64,000 nt of DNA from an uncultured Luminiphilus sp. (GCA_943787485.1 CALSMP010000009.1:1-64000); one strand, 5' to 3'; positions 1 through 9,481 are shown, numbered from the stretch's first letter. Notes: generated by a model not told the origin, from the letters alone. Numbers and translations are program-made.

Positions 1-448
1 GTTCGTTAGCAACAGCTGCAAATCTTTCCTGCAAGAATCGCGCTTCGCAGATTAGTGTAACTGACCGCTCATGCTCACCCTCTAGGTAGTGCTCGGATTT
101 TTCGGTTCCAGGGGGGGAGAGCAATACCCCCATGGAATATCGCGTAATTTGATGTTCTTCTTCATCGGGAAGGCCCCACCCACTGAACCCTTCAAGACGA
201 AAGTGGAATTTGAGTGACCCATCGGATGTCAGCTTTAAGACTGCTTCTTTATGGCAGGTGATATCGCCAGTGACAAGCTGGAAGCCATCCGCTAGCTCAT
301 AAACCTCTCTGAACCCCTCAGCGTCTCCAAAAGTGGGCAGCACGCGGGTCGCTCCAGCACCCGAAAGGGGCTGTATCCCGCTAAGCTTGTAGTAAGCCTC
401 AAGCGCTTTTGGGTCAATATGCCAGTCTGCGGTGCCCGGTTTGCTCAT
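1..448 (-). CDS. AraC-like transcriptional regulator, N-terminal part (runs off the window)
   Basis: An open frame on the minus strand starts at an ATG (448) and continues past base 1, so only about 149 N-terminal residues are visible and the stop is outside. The visible part (start MSKPGTADWHID, later FHFRLEGFSGWG and RYSMGVLLSPPGT) resembles the sensor half of AraC/XylS regulators of the PchR kind. In that family the DNA-binding helix-turn-helix pair would lie in the missing C-terminal half, so the family call rests on the sensor part only. It is divergent from the GMC oxidoreductase/aldehyde dehydrogenase pair, which makes it the obvious candidate regulator of those genes. Confidence 0.6.
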   Translation of the reverse strand, partial: MSKPGTADWHIDPKALEAYYKLSGIQPLSGAGATRVLPTFGDAEGFREVYELADGFQLVTGDITCHKEAVLKLTSDGSLKFHFRLEGFSGWGLPDEEEHQITRYSMGVLLSPPGTEKSEHYLEGEHERSVTLICEARFLQERFAAVANE

Positions 449-466
449 AAACGTTTATCGACGCTG

Positions 467-518
467 TGCCAGAATTATGGGGCGTGCGGTTGTCGCTGTC
501 CTTGATATTGCCAGAATT
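467..518. promoter_or_regulatory. Direct repeat pair, candidate operator between AraC-like gene and GMC gene
   Basis: The 10-mer TGCCAGAATT occurs at 467-476 and again at 509-518, in the same orientation with starts 42 bp apart (four helical turns). It lies in the 247-bp divergent intergenic region. AraC-family regulators commonly bind direct repeats on one helix face, so these could be its half-sites. The binding itself is an inference. Confidence 0.35.
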
Positions 519-695
519 GTTACCAGCAGAAACGGTCATCTCACAATTTACCGATTGCGTCTACCGTTTTGGGGTGGTTTCAACAAATCCTTGGTCCCCC
601 GGCAAGCATGTTGCAAAACTAATCCTTGAGCTTTGCATAAGCTAGAAGGGGTAGGAGTGGTAATGTGTTGAGGTTCAGTGTTGGTGAGCCGAGAC

Positions 696-2303
696 ATGGA
701 AAGCAATTGGGATTTTATTGTTGTCGGGGGTGGATCGGCGGGCTGCGTGCTTGCCAGCCGCCTCTCTGAACATCCAGACATTCGAGTGCTTCTGTTAGAT
801 GCCGGCCGTGACGACAGGCATTTGTTCACCCGGGTGCCAGCCGGCCAGATGCAGGCCTTTCCTCGGGCCGATATGAATTGGCTATTCATGTCCGAGCCGG
901 ACCCCTCTCGTGAAAACCGAATCGATATATGGCCGGCGGGGAAAATTATTGGGGGAGGTAGCGCGATAAATGGCATGATGTTCGTTCGCGGGCATCAATC
1001 GGATTATGACGGATGGGCGGCTCAGGGAAATGAGGGCTGGGCTTATTCTGATGTCTTGTCCTTCTTTAAAAAAAGTGAGAGCAGTGAAGTAGGCGAGGTT
1101 AATGTAAGGGGTAAATCTGGGCCTCAGCGTGTCAGCAAGATCCGCATATCACATCCATTGACTGAAACTTTTATTGAGGCGGCAAAGGAAGTAGGCATTC
1201 CCTTCAATAAGGACCTAAATGGCGCCAGCCAAGAAGGGGTAGGTCATTGTCAGGCCAGCCAGTATAAGGGGCGACGGTTTAGCACGGCCGCGGCGTATCT
1301 CCGGGGCTTGAAACGCAGCAATCTTCGAATTGAGCTTGGTGCCCAGGTAACCAAAATCTTGTGTGATGAGGGCGGTGCAAACGGCGTTCTTTACCAGAGG
1401 GACGGCGAAGAGCATGAAGTCAGAGCCCGCAAGGGAGTCGTTTTGTCAGCGGGTGCTATGGTCTCTCCCAAGCTCCTCATGCTCTCAGGTATTGGCGACA
1501 GGCAGCATTTAGAGACCTTTGGTATCCCCTTGTACAAATCGTTAATCGGTGTTGGTAAGAATCTTCAGGAGCATCCGGTCGTGCGGCTAAGCTGCCACGT
1601 AAAAAATGCTAGAACGCTAACGAGCGATTTAAACAACCCAATTCGATCTTTTTTACACGGACTCGATTATGTGTTTCGTGGCCGCGGTGCTCTCGCGACC
1701 TGTATCGGTCATGCTCAGGCATTAGTTCATACCCGAGAGGGTCTCAACGCACCCAATGCGCAAATTATCTTTGCGCCACTGTCTTATGAGTTGACCGAAA
1801 ACGGCCCCACACCTTATCGAACACCGGCGGTTGGTGTGGGTATTGGTCTTTGTCGCACGCAAGCAAGAGGACAAATTACGTTGCGCTCAAGCGACCCACA
1901 GGATGCCCCCGTAATCAATCTGGAATTGCTAAGGCACAGCGACGATGTGGCTCAGCTGCGAGAAGCCATAAGGATCACGAGGAAAATTTTCGCGTCACGA
2001 GCTTTTGCGCCCTTCTATAAAGATGAGCGGGTTCCCGGAGCCGACTGCGATAGTGATGAAGCGCTCGATCGCTACATACGTGAGCAATCAGGCCTTATGT
2101 ATCACGCATGTGGTACGTGTAAGATGGGTAGTGATCAAGAGTCGGTTGTCGATGCCAGATTGCGGGTGCACGGCGTCAATAAATTGTGGGTCGCAGATGC
2201 GTCTATTTTCCCAACAGTACCGGCGGGAAATATCAATGCAAGTTGCATCATGGTGGGTGAGAAAGCTGCGACAATGATTCTTCAAGACTCGGAGGTTATA
2301 TGA
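696..2303 (+). CDS. GMC-family FAD-dependent alcohol/choline-type dehydrogenase
   Basis: A 535-residue flavoprotein of the glucose-methanol-choline oxidoreductase family, which oxidises alcohols to aldehydes. The FAD-binding motif GGGSAGCVLASRL sits at about residues 10-22. The C-terminal block HACGTCKMG (about residue 470) and PAGNINAS (about 511) carry the usual His/Asn pair of the active site. I prefer the ATG at 696, which starts directly before the Rossmann strand; a GTG at 678 is in frame and would add six residues. Its stop overlaps the start of the aldehyde dehydrogenase, so alcohol to aldehyde to acid oxidation by the pair is likely. The substrate is unknown. Confidence 0.9.
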   Translation: MESNWDFIVVGGGSAGCVLASRLSEHPDIRVLLLDAGRDDRHLFTRVPAGQMQAFPRADMNWLFMSEPDPSRENRIDIWPAGKIIGGGSAINGMMFVRGHQSDYDGWAAQGNEGWAYSDVLSFFKKSESSEVGEVNVRGKSGPQRVSKIRISHPLTETFIEAAKEVGIPFNKDLNGASQEGVGHCQASQYKGRRFSTAAAYLRGLKRSNLRIELGAQVTKILCDEGGANGVLYQRDGEEHEVRARKGVVLSAGAMVSPKLLMLSGIGDRQHLETFGIPLYKSLIGVGKNLQEHPVVRLSCHVKNARTLTSDLNNPIRSFLHGLDYVFRGRGALATCIGHAQALVHTREGLNAPNAQIIFAPLSYELTENGPTPYRTPAVGVGIGLCRTQARGQITLRSSDPQDAPVINLELLRHSDDVAQLREAIRITRKIFASRAFAPFYKDERVPGADCDSDEALDRYIREQSGLMYHACGTCKMGSDQESVVDARLRVHGVNKLWVADASIFPTVPAGNINASCIMVGEKAATMILQDSEVI

Positions 2304-3799
2304 ATTCTTCCGTTGGCCAAAAGTTATCCAAAGTGAGCGAGGTTGACGGGCGGCCTTTTATTGCTGGGGCCTTTGCGCCGGCCAGCGGTGCCCAGATTCA
2401 TTGCCATAATCCTGCAACAGGTCAAGTAGCGTTTACCTATACCGGTTGTTCGGGCGCCGAGGTCGACGCTGCCGTGGCTGCGGCCCGCAAAGTCCAAGAT
2501 GAAGTATGGTCGGAGTTTTCGCCCGGCGGGCGGAAACGACTCCTGATGGCCTTTGCCGATGCGATCATGGCCAGTTCGGATGCCCTGGCGGGGTTGGATT
2601 CGCTCGATATCGGGAAACCCCTCGGGGCGGCAACTGGTGAGGTCGCCATAGCAGCGGGTTTTATCCGGTATTACGCCGAGGCGATTGATAAAATAGTGAT
2701 GGGAGAAGTGCCTGCTTCAGGCGTCGGTATGACCGAGGTGCAGTATTTGCGGCCTCGGGGTGTGGTCGCAGCGATCATTCCTTGGAACTTTCCGCTCATA
2801 AACGCGTGTTTGAAGGTGGGTCCGGCTTTGGCGGCGGGCAATACCTGTGTTCTGAAACCCTCCGACATTTCGCCGCGCTCCGCTCTGCTAATGGCCCAAC
2901 TGGCCACTGACGCGGGTCTGCCCGCGGGTGTGCTAAACGTGGTCCCAGGTGATGCCGATACCGGTAGTGCTTTGATAGGCCATCCTGATGTCAACTTGGT
3001 GACATTCACCGGCTCTACCGCCACGGGTAAGCACATCATGCAGCACGTGGGTAATACGTGGATGAAGCCAATGTTGTTGGAGTGTGGAGGCAAGTCGCCA
3101 GAGATTGTGTTCGAGGGCGCCTCGGTGTTGGGTGTTGAGGCTATAGCGGCCAAGATTGTCGAGGGCGCTCTGTGGAATCAGGGTCAGGTATGTGTGGCGC
3201 GAACGAGGGTGCTCATTCAACAGTCGTTGTATGAGGACATGGCTCAAGCCGTTGTTGCCGCGGCCGCGGAAATTAAGCCGGGCTCACCCGCAGACCCCGC
3301 AACCCGATTTGGCCCTCTGGCAAGTGCCGTCCAATATCAGCGTGTATGTAACTTCATTGAAGAAGGCGTAGCAAGCGGTGTTCGAGTGCTTCTCGATGGG
3401 CGGGAGCCTGCCGGCGTCGACGCTGGTGGCTTTTACCTTGGGCCCACTGTCCTTGACCAAGTGCCATCGGAGAGTCGGCTTGCCCAAGAGGAAATTTTTG
3501 GGCCGGTTATCCTACTTACACCTTTCGCCGACGAGACGGAGGCTTTGGCGCTCGCCAATAACACCCCTTATGGACTGGCTGCCACGGTCTGGACTACCGA
3601 CGCGAGTCTTGGGCAGCGAATGGCGCGGCGGCTCAAGGCAGGCAAGGTACGTTTGGTTAGCTCCCTCGCGATGGTAGAGCCAGCAGGCTTCAATCACTCG
3701 GCTGAGCCCTGCGGGCAGTCAGGTTTTGGTGTTGAAGGAGGTTTAGAGGGAATGCGTAGCTATTTACGGCGGCAATCAGTGGAGCATTTGCACGGATAA
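2300..3799 (+). CDS. NAD(P)-dependent aldehyde dehydrogenase
   Basis: A 499-residue aldehyde dehydrogenase, a normal length for the superfamily. Visible motifs are the coenzyme loop IIPWNFPL, the general-base Glu in LLECGGKSP (about E260; the family more often has ELGGKSP) and the catalytic Cys in NQGQVCVAR (about C298). The ATG overlaps the GMC stop (ATGA) and has a good ribosome site (GGAGG) inside the upstream gene, so the two are translationally coupled. It probably oxidises the aldehyde made by the GMC enzyme. The stop abuts the convergent flavoprotein gene with no spacer. Confidence 0.93.
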   Translation: MNSSVGQKLSKVSEVDGRPFIAGAFAPASGAQIHCHNPATGQVAFTYTGCSGAEVDAAVAAARKVQDEVWSEFSPGGRKRLLMAFADAIMASSDALAGLDSLDIGKPLGAATGEVAIAAGFIRYYAEAIDKIVMGEVPASGVGMTEVQYLRPRGVVAAIIPWNFPLINACLKVGPALAAGNTCVLKPSDISPRSALLMAQLATDAGLPAGVLNVVPGDADTGSALIGHPDVNLVTFTGSTATGKHIMQHVGNTWMKPMLLECGGKSPEIVFEGASVLGVEAIAAKIVEGALWNQGQVCVARTRVLIQQSLYEDMAQAVVAAAAEIKPGSPADPATRFGPLASAVQYQRVCNFIEEGVASGVRVLLDGREPAGVDAGGFYLGPTVLDQVPSESRLAQEEIFGPVILLTPFADETEALALANNTPYGLAATVWTTDASLGQRMARRLKAGKVRLVSSLAMVEPAGFNHSAEPCGQSGFGVEGGLEGMRSYLRRQSVEHLHG

Positions 3800-5440
3800 T
3801 TAAGACATGCTCTTGCTGGGCCAGCCGTGAAACAAACCTTCACTATCGTAAAGCTCTCTCAACTGATTTAAGCGAACCCATGCCGAATCAGAGAAACACC
3901 GCCTAGGCGCTGAGGGATCATTAAACGCGTCCACTTCATTGATGTACTGGCCTTTCGAAAACGGCTGAAGCGCCTGTCGGGTGTCACCCAGCCAACCAAA
4001 GTTGGAGGCGTCATGAGTCCCCTCATCCCAGACCGTATAGGCGCCAACAAACGTCTGTCCGATGCGAGAAAACGCAGAGGTATCGCTAATCTTCTGGTTG
4101 ATTTTAGGCGAAATAACAAAGTGCGTTTTCGAAGAGGGCGCCTGTAAGATGCGTTCCCGCAGGACGTCAGACATGTCCCGAAGTTGGTCGGTCCAGATGG
4201 TATCGACCGCGTAACGACCGAAACCCAGGCCCATACTAGGATTTACGCTTTCAATAGACATGGATTGGAGCGTGGTTGGCTTGAATTCAATCGGCGCCAC
4301 TGCATGAGCGGTATTCGGGTGAGCGGCCAGCCGTTCCAGTAGTGAACGAGAATTGGCTTCAGATTGGGTGTAGGTGACGGCCCGGGCAATTGCCATTTTT
4401 CTTGCCTCAGGAGGCGTTTCTGACGTGGCCATTGGGTTATTGGCTAGCAGCATCATAAGCTCTGTGTCGGGAGGATTGGCATTGGCCCAGTCGCCCAACA
4501 GTTCAATCGCCAAATTCAGCTTGCCGATGGGAAAGATCGCGGCGGTCTCCATCACACTTTGTGGCTTTGCATGAAGCTTTAGCTTTAGCCGGGTGACCAC
4601 GCCCGGGAAGCCCATTCCAGCGCCCTTCAGAGCCCAAAAAAGATCCGGTTGCTCCTCGGCAGAAACGGTTAGAACTTGCCCGTTTGGGATGACTACCTCA
4701 GCCGCAACGATATTTTCGCAGCCAATAGCCCCCCAATTGTCGTGGTTGTATCCAATACCGCCTCCCATTAGAAAGCCACCCATGGGGACTGTTGCGCAAT
4801 GTGCTACGGGAAACGCCGCACCAAAGGGGTCGATTCCACGAAGCAGTTCGTAACTCCATATGGCGGGGTCAACCCAAGCAGTCTTTCCGTCATCAGAGAC
4901 TGAGAGTGTTTGAAGTTCACCCAAATCCAGCAGCAGGCCGCCTTCTCGAAGGAACGCCTCGCTGACATTATGCCCCCCCGATTTGACTGCGATCTTCCGT
5001 CGCTCACGGGCGCACTGTTTTACGATATCGGACACTTGATCGCGATGATCGGGCCGGACTATGACATCGGGATATCGTGGGGCCGTGTAAAGCTGCCATG
5101 CCATGGCGAGCCGCCAGCGTTCATAATCATCGTCTCCCCTAAGAACGCTCCTCCCGGGGTAAAGAGGCTGCGTGCTGGGGGAAAGGTCGGAATTTAGCGC
5201 TCGTGACAGCGGCGAGAGGGTTGCGGCTAGCGTTGCGGCAGCGCTTAGGAAGCCACGCCGCCGCCAAACACCTACCGCTGACTCGAAGGAGCTTTCAGCG
5301 GATGTTTTCTTCTCTCGGTTGGAACAACTCACAAGGTTGACTCCCATTTGCGCCAATAACGGCCTCCAACGTTGTTCAGGCGTTATAAAACTTTTATCGA
5401 CTTTAGCCAAGCGGTGCGTTGTCGGCATTCGCATTTTCAT
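3800..5440 (-). CDS. Tat-exported berberine-bridge-type FAD oxidoreductase
   Basis: A protein of up to 546 residues with a PCMH-type FAD-binding domain: KSGGHNVSEA contains the His (about residue 157) that commonly binds FAD covalently, and GGFLMGGGIG follows. A C-terminal BBE segment has the motif YINEVDAF. Before the FAD domain lies a twin-arginine signal (WRRRGFLSAAATLAA), so the protein is probably folded in the cytoplasm and exported. The annotated ATG gives a long n-region of about 58 residues; an ATG at 5347 is an alternative, and no ribosome site is decisive. It converges on the aldehyde dehydrogenase, sharing no intergenic base. It probably oxidises an alcohol or sugar-like substrate. 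Confidence 0.85.
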   Translation of the reverse strand: MKMRMPTTHRLAKVDKSFITPEQRWRPLLAQMGVNLVSCSNREKKTSAESSFESAVGVWRRRGFLSAAATLAATLSPLSRALNSDLSPSTQPLYPGRSVLRGDDDYERWRLAMAWQLYTAPRYPDVIVRPDHRDQVSDIVKQCARERRKIAVKSGGHNVSEAFLREGGLLLDLGELQTLSVSDDGKTAWVDPAIWSYELLRGIDPFGAAFPVAHCATVPMGGFLMGGGIGYNHDNWGAIGCENIVAAEVVIPNGQVLTVSAEEQPDLFWALKGAGMGFPGVVTRLKLKLHAKPQSVMETAAIFPIGKLNLAIELLGDWANANPPDTELMMLLANNPMATSETPPEARKMAIARAVTYTQSEANSRSLLERLAAHPNTAHAVAPIEFKPTTLQSMSIESVNPSMGLGFGRYAVDTIWTDQLRDMSDVLRERILQAPSSKTHFVISPKINQKISDTSAFSRIGQTFVGAYTVWDEGTHDASNFGWLGDTRQALQPFSKGQYINEVDAFNDPSAPRRCFSDSAWVRLNQLRELYDSEGLFHGWPSKSMS

Positions 5441-5527
5441 AGGTTAAAGTCTTTTTCTAATAAGAATGGCAAGCTCGCCGACTTCTATTCTGTTAAAGAT
5501 TCCTTAGTGAACTGAGGGGAATGACCT

Positions 5528-6034
5528 ATGGGAAGGCAATTTAACAATCTTGTCGAGCGGCTTGAATTCATCCGAATTGGTGTGGCGCTGTTTGTCATGG
5601 TAGTCGGTCAGACCCATGCCCAAGATCTTGCTGGCCAGGGCGAGGACTTTGCCTTGTTTTCTGACTTGGTGAGGGAGCGGTATGTACAACCCTTTGAATC
5701 GGGGCAATCGGACCAATGGGCAGCCGCATTCTCAGAGGATGCGATAGCGCTTCACAATCGGCGGCCACCCGATCGTGGCCGCTCTGCTATCGGCGCCTTC
5801 GCGCAAGTCGTTCATGAGTTGTTTGATCTCGCCGAATATGACGTTGTCGTCACCGATGTTCGCAGAAACGGGACATGGGCCTATACCGTGGGCACATATA
5901 CCAGCCGATTTTTAGCAAAGGCGGACGGAAGCGATGTTTTCGGCCGTGAACAGGGGAAGTTTGTGTTGTTATGGCAGTTGTCTCCAGAAGGGGAGTGGCA
6001 AATCATTCTGGACATGGGAAACAGTAATTCGTGA
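5528..6034 (+). CDS. Secreted SnoaL/NTF2-like protein
   Basis: A 168-residue protein. A hydrophobic segment (about residues 16-27, ending THAQ) suggests a signal peptide. The remainder has the NTF2/SnoaL-like pattern: an early helix with ERYVQPFESGQSDQWAAAF, then RGRSAIGAFAQ and the final strand KFVLLWQLSPEGEWQI. Members of this fold range from isomerases and hydrolases to ligand binders, so no reaction can be named. It is divergent from the flavoprotein gene and lies just upstream of the TonB-dependent receptor, suggesting a periplasmic role in handling the same substrate. Confidence 0.7.
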   Translation: MGRQFNNLVERLEFIRIGVALFVMVVGQTHAQDLAGQGEDFALFSDLVRERYVQPFESGQSDQWAAAFSEDAIALHNRRPPDRGRSAIGAFAQVVHELFDLAEYDVVVTDVRRNGTWAYTVGTYTSRFLAKADGSDVFGREQGKFVLLWQLSPEGEWQIILDMGNSNS

Positions 6035-6192
6035 CGTATTTTCGGCTTTCGCATAAGAGAATTTAGGGATTGGATAATTCTCGGAGCGCCGTGTGCACTA
6101 GTTTTGAGTTGGAAAGTAGGGAGAGGTAATAACTCGCCCGCTGGAGATGTACCGACTCAATAAGCGTTATACGACAACAGGTTGGGGCCTTT

Positions 6193-8469
6193 ATGAAAAA
6201 GAAATCATCGGCATTGCTAGCAACAGGGGTGGCGGCAGCGGTAATGAGTACCTCCACGTTAGCGGCGCAACTCGAAGAAGTCATTGTGACGGCGCAAAAG
6301 CGCGAGGAATCCATGCAGGATGTTCCAATCGCGGTTTCTGCAATTTCTGGTGAGCAAATCACAACAAGCGTAGTGATCGATGTTTTTGACCTACGCAGCG
6401 TTGTGCCATCGCTCGAAATCAGGGCGGTTGATCCGCCTTCGCAAGGCACGTCTTTTGCAATTAGGGGTCTCGGTACATCTGTGTTCAATATGGGTTTTGA
6501 GCCCAGCGTTGCCACTTTTGTGGACGGTGTATACCGCGCCCGTTCCGGGATTATCACGGGGTCAGATCTAGTCGATATTTCTCGCGTCGAGGTATTAAAA
6601 GGGCCTCAGGGATCTCTGTTTGGTAAAAACTCAACAGGGGGTGTTGTGGCGTTCCACACAAATGCACCTGAGTTGGGGCAGAGCAGTGGAGAAATCAGCC
6701 TAAGTTATGAGGAATACGATACGGTTAGAGCGCGAGGCTTTGTCAATCTGCCTATCGGAGAGAGTACGGCTGTTCGGCTAGCGGGCTCGTATGCTGACGG
6801 TGACGGTTGGCTGGAAAATGTTGCGACGGGTAACGATATTCACGATCGTGACCGATGGTATGTGCGCGGCCAATTACTGTTCGAGCCTAGCGACAACTTT
6901 AGCCTTCGAGTCATTGGGGATTATGCGGAACTCGACGAGACCTGTTGCACGCCCCTTCGATATCAAAATGACCCGAACACAGCGGCAGTGAATCGACCGA
7001 TAGCAGAATCGATAGGATCAACTATTGTTGATCCAGCCAATATTGATGATTTGAGAGTCGCACTTAACACCGACCCAATGCTTAAAGCTACCGATCAAGG
7101 CATCTCAGCAGAAATTAATTGGTCATTCGGTGGGGTTACGCTCACCTCGATATCAGCCTGGCGGGAATACGAGGACGAGAACTACAAGGATAATGACTTC
7201 ACGGGGGTCGATGTTCTTTACAGCAATCAAAATCTTCCTGAGGTATCAATGGCGTCGCAGGAGCTCCGGCTCTCTGGTTCTAATGACAAGCTTGATTGGA
7301 CGGTAGGCGCGTATTTTGCCAGTGAGGATATTAAATTACTCAATGAGTTTATTTGGGGGTCTCAGGGTGTCATTTTCTCGGGGGTCAAAGCGTACTCAGC
7401 TAACTTCGATCATTCGGGAGATACCCAGGCAGTATTTGCTCATGGAACACTTGACTTGACTGATCGGTTGTCCGTCACGGCGGGACTGCGTTATACCAAG
7501 GATGAGAAAGATGCGATCTTGGTGAATGACCACCCATTAGCGCCTGTACCTTTCCCTCCCTTTGCAATTCCCTCGGTGTTCCCGCTACCGGTAGTACATG
7601 ATTACCAAGCGAGTACGAGCGACAGCGCGACTACTGGCACGCTCAGCGTGCAGTACGACTTCGCGGAGGATGTGATGGGCTATGCTTCCTACAGCACCGG
7701 CTTTAAATCTGGGGGAATTAGCCTGACCCGTGATGCAGCGGGACCGTTTTTGGGTTTCACGCCCGCGGGCCCCATTGGGCCATTCCCGCCCGGGGATCCC
7801 ACATTTGATAAGGAAACGGCTGATAGCGTTGAGGTCGGCATAAAGTCGATCACCCTTGATGGTGCGCTTCGCTTAAATGCCGCCGCCTGGATCACCACCT
7901 TTGACGACCTGCAGGTACAGGTTCTCAACCCCGACGGTAACTTTATTGTTACGAACGTCGAAGGTGCCGAGTCCGCCGGCGTAGAAGTAGAGGGCGAGTG
8001 GGCTGTTACAGACCATTTGCGCCTGTCCGGTGCTATTCAGTACGTTGACGCGACGTACGATGATGACGTTGGTGGGCTGACCACGCCTGTTCCGGTTGGA
8101 GGCACTGATTTGCCCTACGTGTCTGATGTAACTGCCAATGCCGCATTTAGCTATGATGCGCCTATTGGGGAAAATCTACGATTCTTCCTGTCGGGTAATC
8201 TTTTTTATCGCGGTGATTATGAAGCCAACGGTGACACGGCATTTGGGTATGTGGCCGATGGATATACCCAATACAATGCCAGAATAGGTGTGGGCGGTGC
8301 AGGAGACACTTGGGATGTGGCGCTGTGGTGCAAGAATTGCGGCGATGAGCAGGCGATTCAGTCTCGCTTCCAGATCCCCTTCGACGGTGCAATCTTTTTC
8401 CCGTCGACGTCCTGGTCGCATGTCAACACGCCCAGAATTTGGGGTGTAACAGGTACGTATCGCTTCTGA
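6193..8469 (+). CDS. TonB-dependent outer-membrane receptor
   Basis: A 758-residue outer-membrane active transporter. It has a signal peptide (MKKKSSALLATGVAAAV, ending about residue 24), a TonB-box-like start EEVIVTAQKRE, a plug domain (PLSLEI-type region to about residue 150, with VEVLKGPQGSLFGKNSTGG) and a long beta-barrel ending in aromatic Phe (TGTYRF), as expected for insertion by Bam. The sequence resembles the large iron-complex/oligomer receptor group seen in alpha- and gammaproteobacteria that degrade aromatics or steroids, but the substrate cannot be read from sequence. It is flanked by two secreted NTF2-like proteins and is followed by an intrinsic terminator. Confidence 0.95.
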   Translation: MKKKSSALLATGVAAAVMSTSTLAAQLEEVIVTAQKREESMQDVPIAVSAISGEQITTSVVIDVFDLRSVVPSLEIRAVDPPSQGTSFAIRGLGTSVFNMGFEPSVATFVDGVYRARSGIITGSDLVDISRVEVLKGPQGSLFGKNSTGGVVAFHTNAPELGQSSGEISLSYEEYDTVRARGFVNLPIGESTAVRLAGSYADGDGWLENVATGNDIHDRDRWYVRGQLLFEPSDNFSLRVIGDYAELDETCCTPLRYQNDPNTAAVNRPIAESIGSTIVDPANIDDLRVALNTDPMLKATDQGISAEINWSFGGVTLTSISAWREYEDENYKDNDFTGVDVLYSNQNLPEVSMASQELRLSGSNDKLDWTVGAYFASEDIKLLNEFIWGSQGVIFSGVKAYSANFDHSGDTQAVFAHGTLDLTDRLSVTAGLRYTKDEKDAILVNDHPLAPVPFPPFAIPSVFPLPVVHDYQASTSDSATTGTLSVQYDFAEDVMGYASYSTGFKSGGISLTRDAAGPFLGFTPAGPIGPFPPGDPTFDKETADSVEVGIKSITLDGALRLNAAAWITTFDDLQVQVLNPDGNFIVTNVEGAESAGVEVEGEWAVTDHLRLSGAIQYVDATYDDDVGGLTTPVPVGGTDLPYVSDVTANAAFSYDAPIGENLRFFLSGNLFYRGDYEANGDTAFGYVADGYTQYNARIGVGGAGDTWDVALWCKNCGDEQAIQSRFQIPFDGAIFFPSTSWSHVNTPRIWGVTGTYRF

Positions 8470-8485
8470 AACAACGGTAATCTCG

Positions 8486-9448
8486 TTGTTAGCGCGTTGG
8501 AGAAAAAAGACTGCTGCGGTTGCAGCAGTCTTTTTTTTGACTCTTGTTTCGTGGCGACCTTGCTTGGGAGATGAGGCCGTTAGTCGGCTTGACCCTGCTG
8601 CCTGTGAGAGCAGTGCGGCTACTCGCCAACTGATGCTCGAGATGGATCGAGTTATCAACAGCGACGCGCCTTTGACTACCTACTTGGATCTATTTTCACC
8701 GAATATTGAGGCTTGGGGGTTGGTGCCAGAGCAAGCAGCTACTTGGCAAGGAGTGGAAAATCATTACAAGCCTGTGTTTGGGAATTTTGACCGCAGTATA
8801 TTGGTCTCTGACGAGGTTATTGTTGCAGGTCGCTTTGCCGCGCAACGATATCATGCGATGTTTTATTTGACTGGAGAGTTCGATGGTGTAAAGGCGAGGG
8901 AGAAGAAAACATTTATCAGAGGCTCCACGGTATTTGAATTCGATAACTCTGGTTTGATAAGGAAGCGATGGTCTGATCATGATCATCAATTTCGTCTGTC
9001 ACAGCTGCTTGATACACCCTCTGAAATAGAGAGGGAAACCGAACGATCCCGAGTGCTTTCGGGGCCAGGGTTAACAGCCCAAGAGATTCGAGACCGAATG
9101 AACTCGATGCAAAGAATTTTCAACCAAATGCAAAACCCGGAAAAGCGGCTGTCAGTGCTGAGCGCATTGCTGTCTGAGACGCTGCCGGAAAGACAGATCT
9201 GGATAGAAAAGCTCACGGCTTTCTTTGAGATCATGCCTGACGCACACTTGGCCTATGATGCGGTGGTTGCTGCTTGGTCAAGAGTGGGTATCCGCTGGCG
9301 AATCACAGGATCCATCAGGGGCGATCATGAGCTGTTTCCATACCGTAACCACCCCATTTCGCTTGCGGGCGAGACAGTTTTGGAAATTGATAGCAACGGA
9401 CGGATCGCTTCGATACATGAAGGATGTATCGTTTCGCGGAAAATTTGA
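8486..9448 (+). CDS. Secreted protein with two NTF2-like domains
   Basis: A protein of up to 320 residues that starts at a TTG without a clear ribosome site. The first residues (RWRKK then a hydrophobic run ending CLGDEA) form a good signal peptide. Two NTF2/SnoaL-like halves follow (about residues 45-170 and 200-315), each ending with an acidic beta-strand pattern such as STVFEFDNSGLI and ETVLEIDSNGRI. No function is recognised. The terminator hairpin lies inside the signal-peptide codons. Either the gene is read only when that hairpin is not formed, or the start is elsewhere; the next in-frame ATG (about 8632) would remove the signal peptide. Confidence 0.65.
   Translation: MLARWRKKTAAVAAVFFLTLVSWRPCLGDEAVSRLDPAACESSAATRQLMLEMDRVINSDAPLTTYLDLFSPNIEAWGLVPEQAATWQGVENHYKPVFGNFDRSILVSDEVIVAGRFAAQRYHAMFYLTGEFDGVKAREKKTFIRGSTVFEFDNSGLIRKRWSDHDHQFRLSQLLDTPSEIERETERSRVLSGPGLTAQEIRDRMNSMQRIFNQMQNPEKRLSVLSALLSETLPERQIWIEKLTAFFEIMPDAHLAYDAVVAAWSRVGIRWRITGSIRGDHELFPYRNHPISLAGETVLEIDSNGRIASIHEGCIVSRKI
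8503..8538 (+). terminator. Rho-independent terminator after the TonB receptor
   Basis: A perfect 10-bp stem (AGACTGCTGC / GCAGCAGTCT) with a GGTT loop is extended by A/T pairs and followed by eight T. It starts 34 bp after the receptor stop. It also lies inside the first codons of the next open frame, where it encodes the hydrophobic part of that protein's signal peptide. Confidence 0.85.
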
Positions 9449-9481
9449 ACAAGCATAATTTTTGGAAAGAAGTTTGCGCCC

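Noticed and set aside
548-976. 142-residue open frame on the minus strand over the GMC gene start
   Set aside because: It is antisense to a clearly conserved flavoprotein N-terminus, has no recognisable domain or ribosome site, and overlaps the FAD motif region.
8176-8658. 160-residue minus-strand frame across the receptor end and terminator
   Set aside because: It overlaps the conserved C-terminus of the TonB receptor and the terminator hairpin, with no recognisable protein.
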